Assembly (NCBI GenBank): GCA_019634695.1
Contig: JAHCAW010000007.1
Coordinates: 61,491 to 125,490, forward strand
Origin: Candidatus Sumerlaeia bacterium
Lineage (GTDB): Bacteria; Sumerlaeota; Sumerlaeia; SLMS01; JAHLLQ01
Length of the DNA: 64,000 nt
Direction of reading: 5' to 3'
The notes beneath the pieces are model-generated. The model saw nothing but the letters and a program-made list of their open reading frames with translations, searched no databases and was not told the DNA's origin. The translations under genes were made by a program, and so were the position numbers. Position 1 is the first letter of the stretch, and every line of letters starts with the position of its first letter. Shown piece after piece: positions 36,600-46,260 of this stretch.

Positions 36600-38957
36600 C
36601 TATGCAACGGTCCCGGCTTGCGCGTCGGCAAGGGCCTTTCGCACCTGCGCGATGGCGGCGTCGAGCTGGCGGTCCCACGGCCGGGCGTCGAAGCGCACGC
36701 CGTAGTAGTCTTCCGTCAGGCCGCGGAAGGCCGCCAGCCGCCCCTGCGAGCGATCGGCCAGTTGGCGCGCGTAGGCCAGCGGGGTCTGCCCGGGTGCGCG
36801 CGGGTAGTACGCCTCGACTTCGCTCAGCAGGTCGAGATAGGCACGCACGCGGTCCGGCGGCGCGCGCCGCGCCAGCGGGCCCGTCGTGCCGAGCACGCCC
36901 AACGTGCCCAAGTGCATGCGCAGATAGAGGCCCAGTCCCGTGGCCAGCAGCAGCCCAACCGCCAACAGCCCGGCGCCGGCCAACTGACGACCGGTCAGTT
37001 GCAGTGGGGTCTGCTGGTGCCACATCAGGCGCGCGTTGTTGCCGCCGGCGGCGAGGGCGGCATGGCTGTGCCGAATGAAACGGATCACGGCAAACAGGCC
37101 GGCGCGCTGGTCCTCGAGGCTGAAGTCCACGTACTTCTCGTACCAGAAGACCTTGAGGTTGTCGAACCAGCCGCTCAGGAAACGATAGAGCGTGTTCGGG
37201 ATGCGATTGGAGCCCAGGCCTGAGGTGGGCGTTGGGTCGAAGGTGTGCCAGCGGTTCGAGTCGTCGAGCCGTGCCTCGACCCAGGTGTGCGCGTGCTCCT
37301 GGCGCACGAGATAGCGTCGGGCGGTGGGGCTCCATTCGTCCGTGAGGTAGCCGTTGACGACGCGGGTGGGGATGCCCACGGCGCGCAGCATCAGGGCCAT
37401 CGTCGTGGCGAAATACTCGCAGTGGCCGGCGCGGGCTTCGGTAAGGAAGTAGGCGAGATGGTCATCGCGCTGGCTGAAGGCGACGTCGAGCGAGTATTCG
37501 TAGTCGCTCCGCAGGCGTTCCTCGATGCGCTGGGCGCGGTCGTAGTTGTCGTTGAGCCCTTCGGTCCACTGCTGGGCGAGTTCGGCGAGCACGCGCATGT
37601 CGGCGATGCGGGGCACTTGCAGGTAGTTGGGTTCGCTGGCGATGGTGCGCTGGGCGCGTTCGGAGGCTCCGGCCATCCATCGGGCGACCTCGCGGAGTTC
37701 GGCGACGCGGCGCAGGCTCTCGCGCAGGATGACGGGCGCGTCGTCGCGACCGGTGCGCGCGGCGAGTTGTGCGCGCAGGGGATTGCTGGAGGCATTCGCG
37801 GCGCGGGCCTCGGGCAAGTAGCCGGAGGCCGTGTAGCTGATCGCCTGGCTGCGCGGCATGACGGCCTTGGCGGCCAGCCCCTCGTTGTCGACATCGAGCA
37901 GCATGGACTCGCCGAGTTCGAGGGAGAGCGGCTGGTCGATCGAGAAGAGGTAGCCGGAGGCTTCGGGCTCGAGCGTCAGGCGCGCGGCGAACAGGGGCCC
38001 GCCGCGGTTTGCCGTCGCGTAATGGACGCTGCTGTCGCGTTGCGACGTCATGCGGCCGGTGACGCGGGGCGAGCGACTCCATTCGCGTCCGGAGAAGTAG
38101 TCGAGCGCCGTGCCGCGAATGCGCAGGAACTCCGGCCGCGCCTCAAGGTGTTCGCCCAGCGGCGCCGCGCGCATCACGATGGTTGGATCGGTCTGGATCT
38201 CGTTCAGGCCGACGAAGTCGATCGAGTCGGAGAAGGCGCTCTTGGCGACGTTGCGGTTTCGGCCTGCCAGGCCGGCCAGGAAGTTCGGGCTCGTCGTGCG
38301 CGGCACGATCCAGAAGACCGTCGAGCCGACGATCATCACGAACACCGTGAAGGCCGACAGCCACGCGAGCAGGCGCCGGTCCAGATAGGGCGCGGTGGCA
38401 ATGCGCTCGAGCGCGACGGGCTGGGCCGGCAGCGGCACCGGGCGACCGGGCGCAGACCCGTCCTCCACCGGCCGGCGACGCGCGACGCCGACCAGCGCCT
38501 CCTCGGCGTCGCGCTTGATCGTCAGCGTCATCATCGCCGCCACGACAAGGAACACGTACACCGCCAGCATCGGCGCGAAGACGACCGATTCCGTCGAGAC
38601 CGCCGCCGCCAGCACCTGGAAGAAGGTCAGCGCGAACAATTGCAGGTAGTCGCGACTCTTGCGCGCCGTCGCCAGCTTGTTGATCTCCAGATACAGGAAG
38701 AAGTAGGTGACGGCGTAGAGCTGCTCGCCCAGGCCGAACCAGCCCCAGGTGGCGATGCCGAAAGCCAGCAGGGAGACCGTGATCCACACCCATCCCGGCA
38801 GGCGCAGGCCGCGGCGCTGCGCGACGAGCACGCCGGCGAACGCGAGCAGGAAGAGCAGCACGGCCGGCAGATGAATCTGCCCGGTGGCGACCAGCGTGGC
38901 GAAGGCCCATAGGGCGGTGGCGTTGGTCAGCGCGCGGAAGGACCGCAGGAAGCTCAT
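36600..38957 (-). CDS. DUF3488/transglutaminase-domain membrane protein
   Basis: 785 residues. The N-terminal DUF3488 part has several membrane helices (about residues 15-140, and one near 205-225). An extracytoplasmic transglutaminase core follows: AGHCEYFATTMALMLRAVG with nucleophile Cys513, then EHAHTWVEARL and FDPTP supplying His and Asp. A final helix near 650-670 precedes a DUF4129-like C-terminal tail (RAYLDLLSEVEAYYPRAPGQ). Such TgpA-type proteins are usually encoded with DUF58 and a MoxR ATPase. DUF58 overlaps it by 4 nt here but no MoxR is visible. kdsA follows 34 nt downstream. Confidence 0.92.
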   Translation of the reverse strand: MSFLRSFRALTNATALWAFATLVATGQIHLPAVLLFLLAFAGVLVAQRRGLRLPGWVWITVSLLAFGIATWGWFGLGEQLYAVTYFFLYLEINKLATARKSRDYLQLFALTFFQVLAAAVSTESVVFAPMLAVYVFLVVAAMMTLTIKRDAEEALVGVARRRPVEDGSAPGRPVPLPAQPVALERIATAPYLDRRLLAWLSAFTVFVMIVGSTVFWIVPRTTSPNFLAGLAGRNRNVAKSAFSDSIDFVGLNEIQTDPTIVMRAAPLGEHLEARPEFLRIRGTALDYFSGREWSRSPRVTGRMTSQRDSSVHYATANRGGPLFAARLTLEPEASGYLFSIDQPLSLELGESMLLDVDNEGLAAKAVMPRSQAISYTASGYLPEARAANASSNPLRAQLAARTGRDDAPVILRESLRRVAELREVARWMAGASERAQRTIASEPNYLQVPRIADMRVLAELAQQWTEGLNDNYDRAQRIEERLRSDYEYSLDVAFSQRDDHLAYFLTEARAGHCEYFATTMALMLRAVGIPTRVVNGYLTDEWSPTARRYLVRQEHAHTWVEARLDDSNRWHTFDPTPTSGLGSNRIPNTLYRFLSGWFDNLKVFWYEKYVDFSLEDQRAGLFAVIRFIRHSHAALAAGGNNARLMWHQQTPLQLTGRQLAGAGLLAVGLLLATGLGLYLRMHLGTLGVLGTTGPLARRAPPDRVRAYLDLLSEVEAYYPRAPGQTPLAYARQLADRSQGRLAAFRGLTEDYYGVRFDARPWDRQLDAAIAQVRKALADAQAGTVA

Positions 38958-40171
38958 GCGCGCGCCTCCCGGTCGTAGACCCGCGCGGGCAGGTCCTCGA
39001 AGACAGTGACGGCGGGCGCGTCGGGCGTCCCGGGAGGCTGCAGGGCGCGGGCGAGCAGGCTGGCGCAGTCCTCGACACGCAGCGCAATCAGGCTCTCCCC
39101 CGCCGGAGCCGGCTGGCCGCCGAACAGGACGGCGAAGCGCACGCTCTCGTCGCTTTGGGCCAGACGCCACGGCGAGGCCGCCGTCTCGGGCTCCGGCAGC
39201 AGCAGCGCCAGCGCCCGGTGGCAGCGCGTCGCCTGCGGAGGCCCGGCGCTGAACGGCACCCGCCCCGAGGCCGTCACCAGTTCGACTTCATGGCCCTGCC
39301 GCACAAGGTACTCGACCAGCGAGGCCGCCAGCACGACGGCTTCCTCCAGGCGTTCGCGCGCCGCGCGCGAGGCATCCGCCGGCAACCGGTTATCCAATAC
39401 CACCGTCGAGCGCCGCCGCTCGTCGCTTTCGAACTCGCGCACCAGCAGCGAGCCCGAGCGCGCCGACAGCTTCCAATGAATCTCGCGCGCCGGGTCCGCC
39501 GGCGTGTAGTGCCGAATGCCGTACAGCCCGGCGCCCTGACCCTTCAGGCGCGACTCGCGCTGGCCCAGCTCCGCCCGCGCCCGACGCACCAGATCGCCGA
39601 CCGGCACCACCGGCGGCAGCACCAGCACCTCGTCGGCCACCTCGCGCCGCATGCGCCGCTCGATCAGCCCGAACGGAAACCGCGTCGCCACCTGCATCTG
39701 CGCCAGCCGCTGGATGCCCCGCCGGGGGAAGACGCACCGATAGGGCGCCGGGGCGCTCTGCCGCGGACGCACCCACGCCACAAAACCACGCCCCACCTCG
39801 TGCCCGGCGCCGTCGAAGTCCGACACCCGCAGCGAAAAGCTCGGCCAGAGCCGCTTGCGATTCTCCACGACGGCGGCGATCTCGACCGGTTTGCCGGCCG
39901 TCACCATCCGCGGCGCCCGGCGCGACAGCTCCAGCCGAGCCATGCTCGACGTCGCCATCACATCCGACAGCACCCAGAAGGCGCACAACATGCCAAAAAC
40001 GAGATATAGAAGCTGGGCCCCCGTATTCAGGGCGGCCAGACCGATCAGCAGGGTCACGACGATGAAGAAGAGCCCCTCGCCGGGCAGGCGATAACTCCAC
40101 CGCGAGCGCAACCGCCGGCGCACCCAGCGCCACGCCGCCCGCATCCCGCGCCTAAACAACCGCACCGCCAT
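38954..40171 (-). CDS. DUF58-domain membrane protein
   Basis: 405 residues. A basic N-terminus leads into two membrane helices (about 33-73), then a beta-rich region and the DUF58 domain, whose signature is GIRHYTPADPAREIHWKLSARSG (in two halves, about 222-244), followed by a vWA-like fold (STVVLDNR). DUF58 proteins work with MoxR AAA ATPases and transglutaminase partners in envelope processes. The stop overlaps the transglutaminase start (ATGA). It is the first gene of the minus-strand operon. Confidence 0.9.
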   Translation of the reverse strand: MAVRLFRRGMRAAWRWVRRRLRSRWSYRLPGEGLFFIVVTLLIGLAALNTGAQLLYLVFGMLCAFWVLSDVMATSSMARLELSRRAPRMVTAGKPVEIAAVVENRKRLWPSFSLRVSDFDGAGHEVGRGFVAWVRPRQSAPAPYRCVFPRRGIQRLAQMQVATRFPFGLIERRMRREVADEVLVLPPVVPVGDLVRRARAELGQRESRLKGQGAGLYGIRHYTPADPAREIHWKLSARSGSLLVREFESDERRRSTVVLDNRLPADASRAARERLEEAVVLAASLVEYLVRQGHEVELVTASGRVPFSAGPPQATRCHRALALLLPEPETAASPWRLAQSDESVRFAVLFGGQPAPAGESLIALRVEDCASLLARALQPPGTPDAPAVTVFEDLPARVYDREARA

Positions 40172-40341
40172 CGCCCCGCATACCCGCTTTCCGAAGCTGA
40201 CCGCCCGCCCGCATCCTCCCGATCAGTCTGGACCGGAGCACGCCGAATGCCAACCGGGAACGCACCGGTGATGGGAGAGCGGGCATCCTTCCCCCCTGAG
40301 GGCATTGACCCCACCCACCCGGTGACGCAGCGTCGCGGGCC

Positions 40342-42693
40342 ATGAACTCGCCCGTCCCGACGGCAACTGTGCCGGAAGCCGAACCGTTGCCACCCTGGCC
40401 GATGTGGTTTCGGATCGGGCTGCCCATGGCATTGGCCTTGGTGTGCTATGGGCATACGCTGCTGCTGCCGCTGTCGCTGATTGATGACGGTCTGTTCTAC
40501 GAACGCACCCAGCAGATGTTCGCCGCGCTGTCTGCGGGCGAGCTGGAGGGCTTCTGGGGACTTTTCTGGACACCACAGGACAATCGCTTCGGGCCGGGAC
40601 TGTTTGTCCAGTTGCTGCTGTATCACGGACTGGGGGGCACGGACCCAGCGTTCTTGCACGTGATCAAGGTATGCTTCTTCGCGCTCGTGATCGGGGCGAT
40701 TGTCGAGATGGTGCGCCTGAGCGGGCGGGGCCTCTGGGGTGCCGTATCCGCCTCCCTGGTCTTCGCGTTTCTGGGCCGCCCGACTCTATTCCCCGACATT
40801 CAGACGCACTTCGCCAACTGGCAGCGCCTGCACACGACGGATTCCCATTTCGTCTGGTTGGTGGTATGGATGGCGGTGGCGTTGCTGCACTTTGTGGCAT
40901 CACGCGGCCGGGCGCAATGGGTCTGGGGGACTCTGGCCGTGGTGTGCATCGGGTGGGCGGCGCTGGCAAAGGTCAGCGCCATCGCGCACTTGGGAGGCGC
41001 GGTGGTCGCGCTTGGGTGCGTGACATGGCGCGGGCGCGATGCAGGGCGCCTGCCCAAGGGGCCGCTCGTCCTGACGGGCGTGCTCGTGTTCGTGGCCCTG
41101 CCCGGTCTCGCGTACTTTCGCCCATGGGCGACTTCGGAGATCATGCACTACGAGGGAATGCTCTCGTCCGACTGGGATCACCTGCGGCAATCCCTGAAGT
41201 TTGCCTCGCTGATGTTCCTCGAGTCCTGGGGACCGCTCGTCTTCCTTGCGATTCCATGGGCGGTCTGGCGCTTCGCGATGGCGATGCTGGGGCGGACCGC
41301 GCCCCGCGACTTCCACTTCGTCGCGATCGTGCTGGGCATTGGCAGCGCTGCATTCTGCCTCCAGATGCTCTGGGGGATTCATGTGCCTCGCTATCATGTG
41401 ATCTACACGCCCTTTCTGGCAGTCCTGTGCGGAGTGTTTCTGGAGGATTCCTGGCGCGGAATCGCTCCAAGGCTGGCGGTTGCCTGGCAGCGTCCGCATC
41501 GCGCGCTGCTGATCGCGTCGGTTTCCGGGTGCCTACTTATCGCGCTGGCATGCGTACCGGTGGTGGTCTGGCAGCGCGTGACCTTGCTGCGCCATGTGCC
41601 CATGCTGGCGCTGCTGGGAACGGGCGCGATGGCGCTGGTGTTCTGGTGGTTGAAACGCGAGGACAGGTCGCCGCGAAGTGTCGTGGCTTTGACGGCGGTG
41701 GCGGGATTGTTCTTCGGAGCGATCCTGCTCCATGCCGTGTGCCTCGTCGCCTATGCGCACCAAAGTACCCAGAATTACATCGCGAACGAGCAGTCCACGA
41801 CGGAGCTTCTGGAAGCGGCGCGTCGACTGCATCAGCAAACGGATCCGGAGCGCTCGCCGGGACGCGCCGCGTTGCATGCCAACCACTACACCGAGCCCTG
41901 GCTGCAGGCGGCCGCGTTCATCCGCGCAGGCAGAATGGATGAGCGTATCGTCCTGAATCCCCATCAAGTCCGCCCTGACATGGTGGCGCGCGACGTCTTC
42001 TTCATCTTCTCACACGAGAACCATTTCGATGCGCGCGTGGTTCCGCCGGTGGTCGGCGGATGGGAGAGTCTGCCGATCGGCGATGAGGAGGAGCGCGAGG
42101 CAACGGTGGTGCTGCACCGGGGGGATGTCTGGGCGCGAACGATCAGAGTCGAACCGGGCACAACGATCACTGGCATCGAGTTCCGGGCCGACACGCGGTC
42201 GTGGCCGGCGCGCTCCGAGATGGAGATCTCTTTTCTTGATCGCTCGGGGCCTCGCGCGGTGATCCACGCGCGGGGCGATGTGCTACCAAGGATGGGCACG
42301 AACACAACGTTCCATTCCGTCGAGGTGCCCTTCACCGTCGACGGCGGGGAAGTCCGCATCGAGGCACGATTGCAACCGGGCTCGGCGGGGCCCACGCGGC
42401 TGGCGCGCTACCTCCTGCCCCGCAGCCGCGTGGTGGCTCCGGCCGTCCTGGATGAGGAAGGCTCGGCGGTCATGATGGCGCGCCTGTACGGCACGGCGGA
42501 CCCTGCGCCCCGCTACCAACTCGAATCGGCCCGCATCTTCGAACGTTCGTCGTATGTGGTACTGCCGCCCGGGGCGCTTCTGGAGCAGATGCTCTTTGGC
42601 GGCGTCGGCCCGCGGTCGCCTCACAATCAGGCGTTCCGCCCGGTGACGTTTCGCTATCGGACGGAAACGTGGCGGCTGCCGACTCAGCCCTGA
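40342..42693 (+). CDS. Large membrane protein, GT-C glycosyltransferase-like
   Basis: 783 residues. About 11-12 membrane helices fill residues 25-480. The first extracytoplasmic loop holds LSLIDDGLFYERTQQM, where paired acidic residues match the position of the catalytic Asp of GT-C (GT39/GT83-like) enzymes that use polyprenyl-phosphate sugars. The C-terminal 260 residues form a soluble, beta-rich periplasmic domain (RVEPGTTITGIEFRADTRSW, VEVPFTVDGGEVRIEARL). No exact family recognised. It starts at ATG 40342 with no clear ribosome-binding site. A transcript separate from the divergent DUF58 operon is likely. Confidence 0.7.
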   Translation: MNSPVPTATVPEAEPLPPWPMWFRIGLPMALALVCYGHTLLLPLSLIDDGLFYERTQQMFAALSAGELEGFWGLFWTPQDNRFGPGLFVQLLLYHGLGGTDPAFLHVIKVCFFALVIGAIVEMVRLSGRGLWGAVSASLVFAFLGRPTLFPDIQTHFANWQRLHTTDSHFVWLVVWMAVALLHFVASRGRAQWVWGTLAVVCIGWAALAKVSAIAHLGGAVVALGCVTWRGRDAGRLPKGPLVLTGVLVFVALPGLAYFRPWATSEIMHYEGMLSSDWDHLRQSLKFASLMFLESWGPLVFLAIPWAVWRFAMAMLGRTAPRDFHFVAIVLGIGSAAFCLQMLWGIHVPRYHVIYTPFLAVLCGVFLEDSWRGIAPRLAVAWQRPHRALLIASVSGCLLIALACVPVVVWQRVTLLRHVPMLALLGTGAMALVFWWLKREDRSPRSVVALTAVAGLFFGAILLHAVCLVAYAHQSTQNYIANEQSTTELLEAARRLHQQTDPERSPGRAALHANHYTEPWLQAAAFIRAGRMDERIVLNPHQVRPDMVARDVFFIFSHENHFDARVVPPVVGGWESLPIGDEEEREATVVLHRGDVWARTIRVEPGTTITGIEFRADTRSWPARSEMEISFLDRSGPRAVIHARGDVLPRMGTNTTFHSVEVPFTVDGGEVRIEARLQPGSAGPTRLARYLLPRSRVVAPAVLDEEGSAVMMARLYGTADPAPRYQLESARIFERSSYVVLPPGALLEQMLFGGVGPRSPHNQAFRPVTFRYRTETWRLPTQP

Positions 42694-43228
42694 CGCATGG
42701 TGGGCAGTGACAGCAGTCCCCTTTCCCAGCGAAAGGCCGCCACGAGCCTTGACGCTCCGGTTGCCCGTGCGTCAGACAGATTCTGGCCGGATGAAGAAAA
42801 ACTCCTGCGTTTCCCCCAACCGGCCGGCGGGGTGCGGGGTCTGCTATCCGCTCAACGCCGTCAGGGTCGGCCGCATCCGGCCCCAAGCCGGAGGGAGAAC
42901 CGGAAGAAGCCCCGACGGCGCAGAGACCGAGGTCGCCCGACAGGACAGGGAGGTCGCCCATGCGCACACCGTCTGCTCGACCGGACCGCACCGCGCTGTT
43001 CTGTCAGCGCCACCCCACCCCTTTGCCGCCAAGGCCCCGCTCGCCAGACACCACACCGGAGATTATCCCGGGCATCCTCCCGACAGTCTTGAGGGAAGCA
43101 CCTCGGATGCCGCCCAAGATCGGGAGTGAGATTCGGGACAACTCTGCTCTTGACAGGTGCCACACTATTTCGTGAGTGTACTCCAGCAATATTTACCCAC
43201 GGAATAACGTGGTCAGGAGCACGAGCCG
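42694..43228. other. 535-bp gap with no recognisable gene
   Basis: Several short frames cross it, but none has family sequence or a ribosome-binding site. An element at 43071-43111 (7-bp stem GGCATCC/GGATGCC) resembles 40211-40251. TTGACA at 43150-43155 has no good -10 partner. Otherwise nothing is seen. Confidence 0.5.
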
Positions 43229-44629
43229 ATGAGGATCATTATCGTACTCATGGCACTCGTCACAGTGTCGTGGACGGCAGTACTGGCGGAGGTACCTCCC
43301 CCCGTGGCGATCCGGTGCGTTCAAGTTCATGCCATGAGACTGGATGCCCCGAACCCCGTCGAAATGGAGCGACGGGGGAGCCTGAAGGCGCGGCTGACAG
43401 AATTGGGATACGATCCCGTCTGGGAACGAGAGGTGGACGAGGGACGCCTCGGGAACTGGTCCTATCTCCTGGTTGGCAAGCTGGAATGCCTTCCCGAGGC
43501 AACGCTGCTCAAGCATCGCTTGCGCGCCGACGGCTGTGAAGGCGCATATGAGCGGATGTTTCGCAATGTCGAGCGCACAGAGTTCCAAACCGCCATCAGA
43601 ACCCCTCACGGCAAGCAGTATGTTCCCACAGCAGGCGAGGCGCTTGTGTCGAATAGCGCCGAGGCATTCACACTGGAGCCGGAGAGCCAGCGACTCATCG
43701 AAAAGTTGAAGAGCTTCGCCAAGGACGAACTTGACACGGCCGAACGCCACTTGGCCGAGTTGCCTCCTTCGGCCGCCCGATCAAGACTCGAGTTGCACGT
43801 GTGCCAGAATCGCATGCATATCCTTCGCGCGCACACCGGCCTGCCCTTTGCAGCACTGGAGGACAAGGAATACGTCGCGAAGGTCGAGCGCGAGATTCTG
43901 ACCCCGCTCGGACGAATCGCACGCGGCGAGGTTGCGACGTCTCGCGAGGATGCCATCGAAGCATCGTTCACGATAGGGCTGATCTACCAGGAATACCTGG
44001 CAAACAGACTGCGCGCGTTCGATTGCTACACGCAGATTCTGGAGGCATACGGGGATGACATGGACGTGCGTGCCCGTGCAATGGTGCTCAGGGCCGCCAG
44101 TCTGCTCGAACTCGCCCGCAGCGAGTCGGCCTACTACAACGAGGTTCGACGCGCCTGCGCCCAGATTCTCCACACGATTCCCAAGGAATACGAGCGAGCC
44201 CACGCAGTCGCGGATCTGATTTATTGGGAGTCACACCGCTTCGAGGGAAACTGGGAACTCGCGGCTGAGCACCTCCTCACCTTCCGGGACCGGTACCCCA
44301 ATCGCATCCGCGAGATCACGGCGGCCCACGTCTGCGCCGCAAATGCCCTGCGATTTCAGGGCAAGCTTGACGAGGCGATGGAGGCCCTTTCCCGCAACCT
44401 CGATTACGAGGTGGACGCCGACGAACTATTCTACTGGGCCGGCAACCCGGTCAGCATGCAGTACTCGAGCCTGAAGGAACTCCTGTTCCTGGCATCCGAC
44501 CTGGACCTCCCGGAAGAAGAAAAGGCCGCCATCCGAGGGGCCAAGACCGACATGCGGGTTCCATTCGCGCCCAAACCGTTCGCTTCCCGGCGCTTCAGTA
44601 TCAGGACGCAGGAGGCGACAGAACAATGA
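43229..44629 (+). CDS. Secreted helical-repeat (TPR-like) protein
   Basis: 466 residues. ATG with AGGAG 9 nt upstream and a clear signal peptide (IIIVLMALVTVSWTAVLA, cleaved near 20). Residues about 150-400 are helical pairs resembling TPR (AFDCYTQILEAYGDDMDVRARAMVLRAASLLELA, AANALRFQGKLDEAMEALSRNL). No catalytic motif. The stop overlaps the start of the transglutaminase-like gene, so the two are expressed together. GC content is a little below that of the housekeeping genes. Confidence 0.75.
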   Translation: MRIIIVLMALVTVSWTAVLAEVPPPVAIRCVQVHAMRLDAPNPVEMERRGSLKARLTELGYDPVWEREVDEGRLGNWSYLLVGKLECLPEATLLKHRLRADGCEGAYERMFRNVERTEFQTAIRTPHGKQYVPTAGEALVSNSAEAFTLEPESQRLIEKLKSFAKDELDTAERHLAELPPSAARSRLELHVCQNRMHILRAHTGLPFAALEDKEYVAKVEREILTPLGRIARGEVATSREDAIEASFTIGLIYQEYLANRLRAFDCYTQILEAYGDDMDVRARAMVLRAASLLELARSESAYYNEVRRACAQILHTIPKEYERAHAVADLIYWESHRFEGNWELAAEHLLTFRDRYPNRIREITAAHVCAANALRFQGKLDEAMEALSRNLDYEVDADELFYWAGNPVSMQYSSLKELLFLASDLDLPEEEKAAIRGAKTDMRVPFAPKPFASRRFSIRTQEATEQ

Positions 44630-46230
44630 CGACCCCCACCGGAATGCTCCTCTCACGGGCCATCCTGACCATACTCTGCGGACTTCTCGCCCGAGGCGCG
44701 TATGCCGCAGACTCCTGTTTCGACTGCTTTGACAGCCATCTGCCGGGCGCGGCCCCGGTGATTACAGTCACGCCCGCAACTGCGTCCGCTCCGCGATGCT
44801 GCGAGACGGACACGACCGACGCGGCCGTCTGGGCCAGCAGAATCGGCGCCCAGGTCCACATCGTCGACAAGGACTACCTTCGGAAGCAGGTCCGACGGCC
44901 GCATCCGACCCAGCCCGGATGCCAAGTCTACTCGGTCGAGTACTATAACGACATTTCAGATCCGCACTGGACGACGACATGGTCGTGGCAGGGGGCGGCG
45001 ATCAACCTAGACTTGCCGGGCACCTACGTGCTCAAAGCGATGCTGGTCAACAACCCGGACCCCAAGACGATCGTTGGGTGCGTGGACGACTTCGAATCCC
45101 TGCCGAATCTCCGTGCAACAACCCCGGACCCCACCCAGACACGAACCATCACGATTCAGGTTCTCGACGCGACGCCCGAGCTCAAGAGCGTGAGCTTCTC
45201 GGGCGGTGTGCAGGTCAGGCCCGACCCGGGTGACCCGAACACACCCGGATATCCAGACTATCTCGATCCGCACTGGAGCCGCGACAACATCAGCCTTGGT
45301 TATCACCCCAGTCCGATCGCCTACGTCCGAAACAACAAGATCACAGCTCAGGTGACGGTCTACATCGCAGGCAAGTTCTGCGACCCCCTGAAGATCAAGG
45401 GAACCGCAACCAACCCAAACCTGAATTTCCCGGCCACAACTGCGCAGGTGGTGGCCAGCGACGATCAGGGCTCCACGATTACGGCAACCATCCAGAGTGC
45501 CGGCAATCTGCCGGGAACGATCCTGTACAAGCAGGACTTCCAGATCGAATGGGAAGTTCTCTACGGCACGGGGGAATGCCCCACCTCCGCCGGCACCTCC
45601 TCCAACGAGCTCTATGTGCTCCTGGCCACTCCCCTGCTGCCCGCGTCCAGACTGTACCACACGGTCATCCACATCGGGTGCGAGAAGGGCTCGGGGCGCA
45701 GCACTGCCGACAAAGCCCTCGCCGACGCGATCTTCACCGAGTTCGCAGACCTTACCGTCGAAGACCGAAACGGCGACGCGCTGTTCTATTACAAGGAACG
45801 GAGCCAAACACCACCGTACTTCTCGACTGAGGAGTTGCTGGCGCACAATGATGCCCGATGCGGGGCATGGGCTAGGTTCTTTCGCGATATTCTCCTTGCA
45901 CAAGGAATTCATTCAGGACTGAAGATGATCGTGGTTGATCACTCTGCACCCGATCAATGCGGGTTTGGCGTTAAGAACTGGCAAACAGTTCTTCCGTTTC
46001 AAGAATTGCCAGGCGTACCTGGCCAAGGACCTACTCCTGACCCTTGGGCCGCGTTTGAGGATCACGCGGTGGTTGAGTTTGCTGGTCACATTTACGATCC
46101 CTCGTACGGGTCAACTTTCTCCAGCTTGAACGATTGGGAAGACAGTTCTATCGACCTCTTCTTCTACCCGGGCTCCCCCCCTGTCCCAAACGACCCAAAC
46201 GTGCTTCAAGTAGTTATGTACAACCAGTAA
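44626..46230 (+). CDS. Secreted transglutaminase-like protein
   Basis: 534 residues with signal peptide (ILTILCGLLARGAYA). Residues 30-330 are beta-rich and Cys-containing (CFDCFD, CCETD), probably Ig-like domains. The C-terminal part matches a transglutaminase-like core: NDARCGAWARFFRDILLAQG with Cys412, EDHAVVEFAGHIYDPSYG with His480 and Asp491. That is the Cys-His-Asp order and the 'new protein in line with papain' fold seen in secreted proteases and cross-linkers. From about 45850 onward codon third positions are much richer in A/T than earlier, so the catalytic end may have a different origin. It overlaps the upstream gene by 4 nt. Confidence 0.7.
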   Translation: MTTPTGMLLSRAILTILCGLLARGAYAADSCFDCFDSHLPGAAPVITVTPATASAPRCCETDTTDAAVWASRIGAQVHIVDKDYLRKQVRRPHPTQPGCQVYSVEYYNDISDPHWTTTWSWQGAAINLDLPGTYVLKAMLVNNPDPKTIVGCVDDFESLPNLRATTPDPTQTRTITIQVLDATPELKSVSFSGGVQVRPDPGDPNTPGYPDYLDPHWSRDNISLGYHPSPIAYVRNNKITAQVTVYIAGKFCDPLKIKGTATNPNLNFPATTAQVVASDDQGSTITATIQSAGNLPGTILYKQDFQIEWEVLYGTGECPTSAGTSSNELYVLLATPLLPASRLYHTVIHIGCEKGSGRSTADKALADAIFTEFADLTVEDRNGDALFYYKERSQTPPYFSTEELLAHNDARCGAWARFFRDILLAQGIHSGLKMIVVDHSAPDQCGFGVKNWQTVLPFQELPGVPGQGPTPDPWAAFEDHAVVEFAGHIYDPSYGSTFSSLNDWEDSSIDLFFYPGSPPVPNDPNVLQVVMYNQ

Positions 46231-46260
46231 CCGTCGTAGCTAGGAAACGGAGTAGCTCCT

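Noticed and set aside
42470..42991. Minus-strand frame overlapping the 3' end of the GT-C-like gene
   Set aside because: Gly/Ala/Pro-rich, no homology signal, and it extends into the coding strand of a well-supported gene.
43150..43185. TTGACA upstream of the secreted TPR-like gene as a promoter
   Set aside because: No acceptable -10 at 16-18 nt; the nearest candidate needs a 21-nt spacer.
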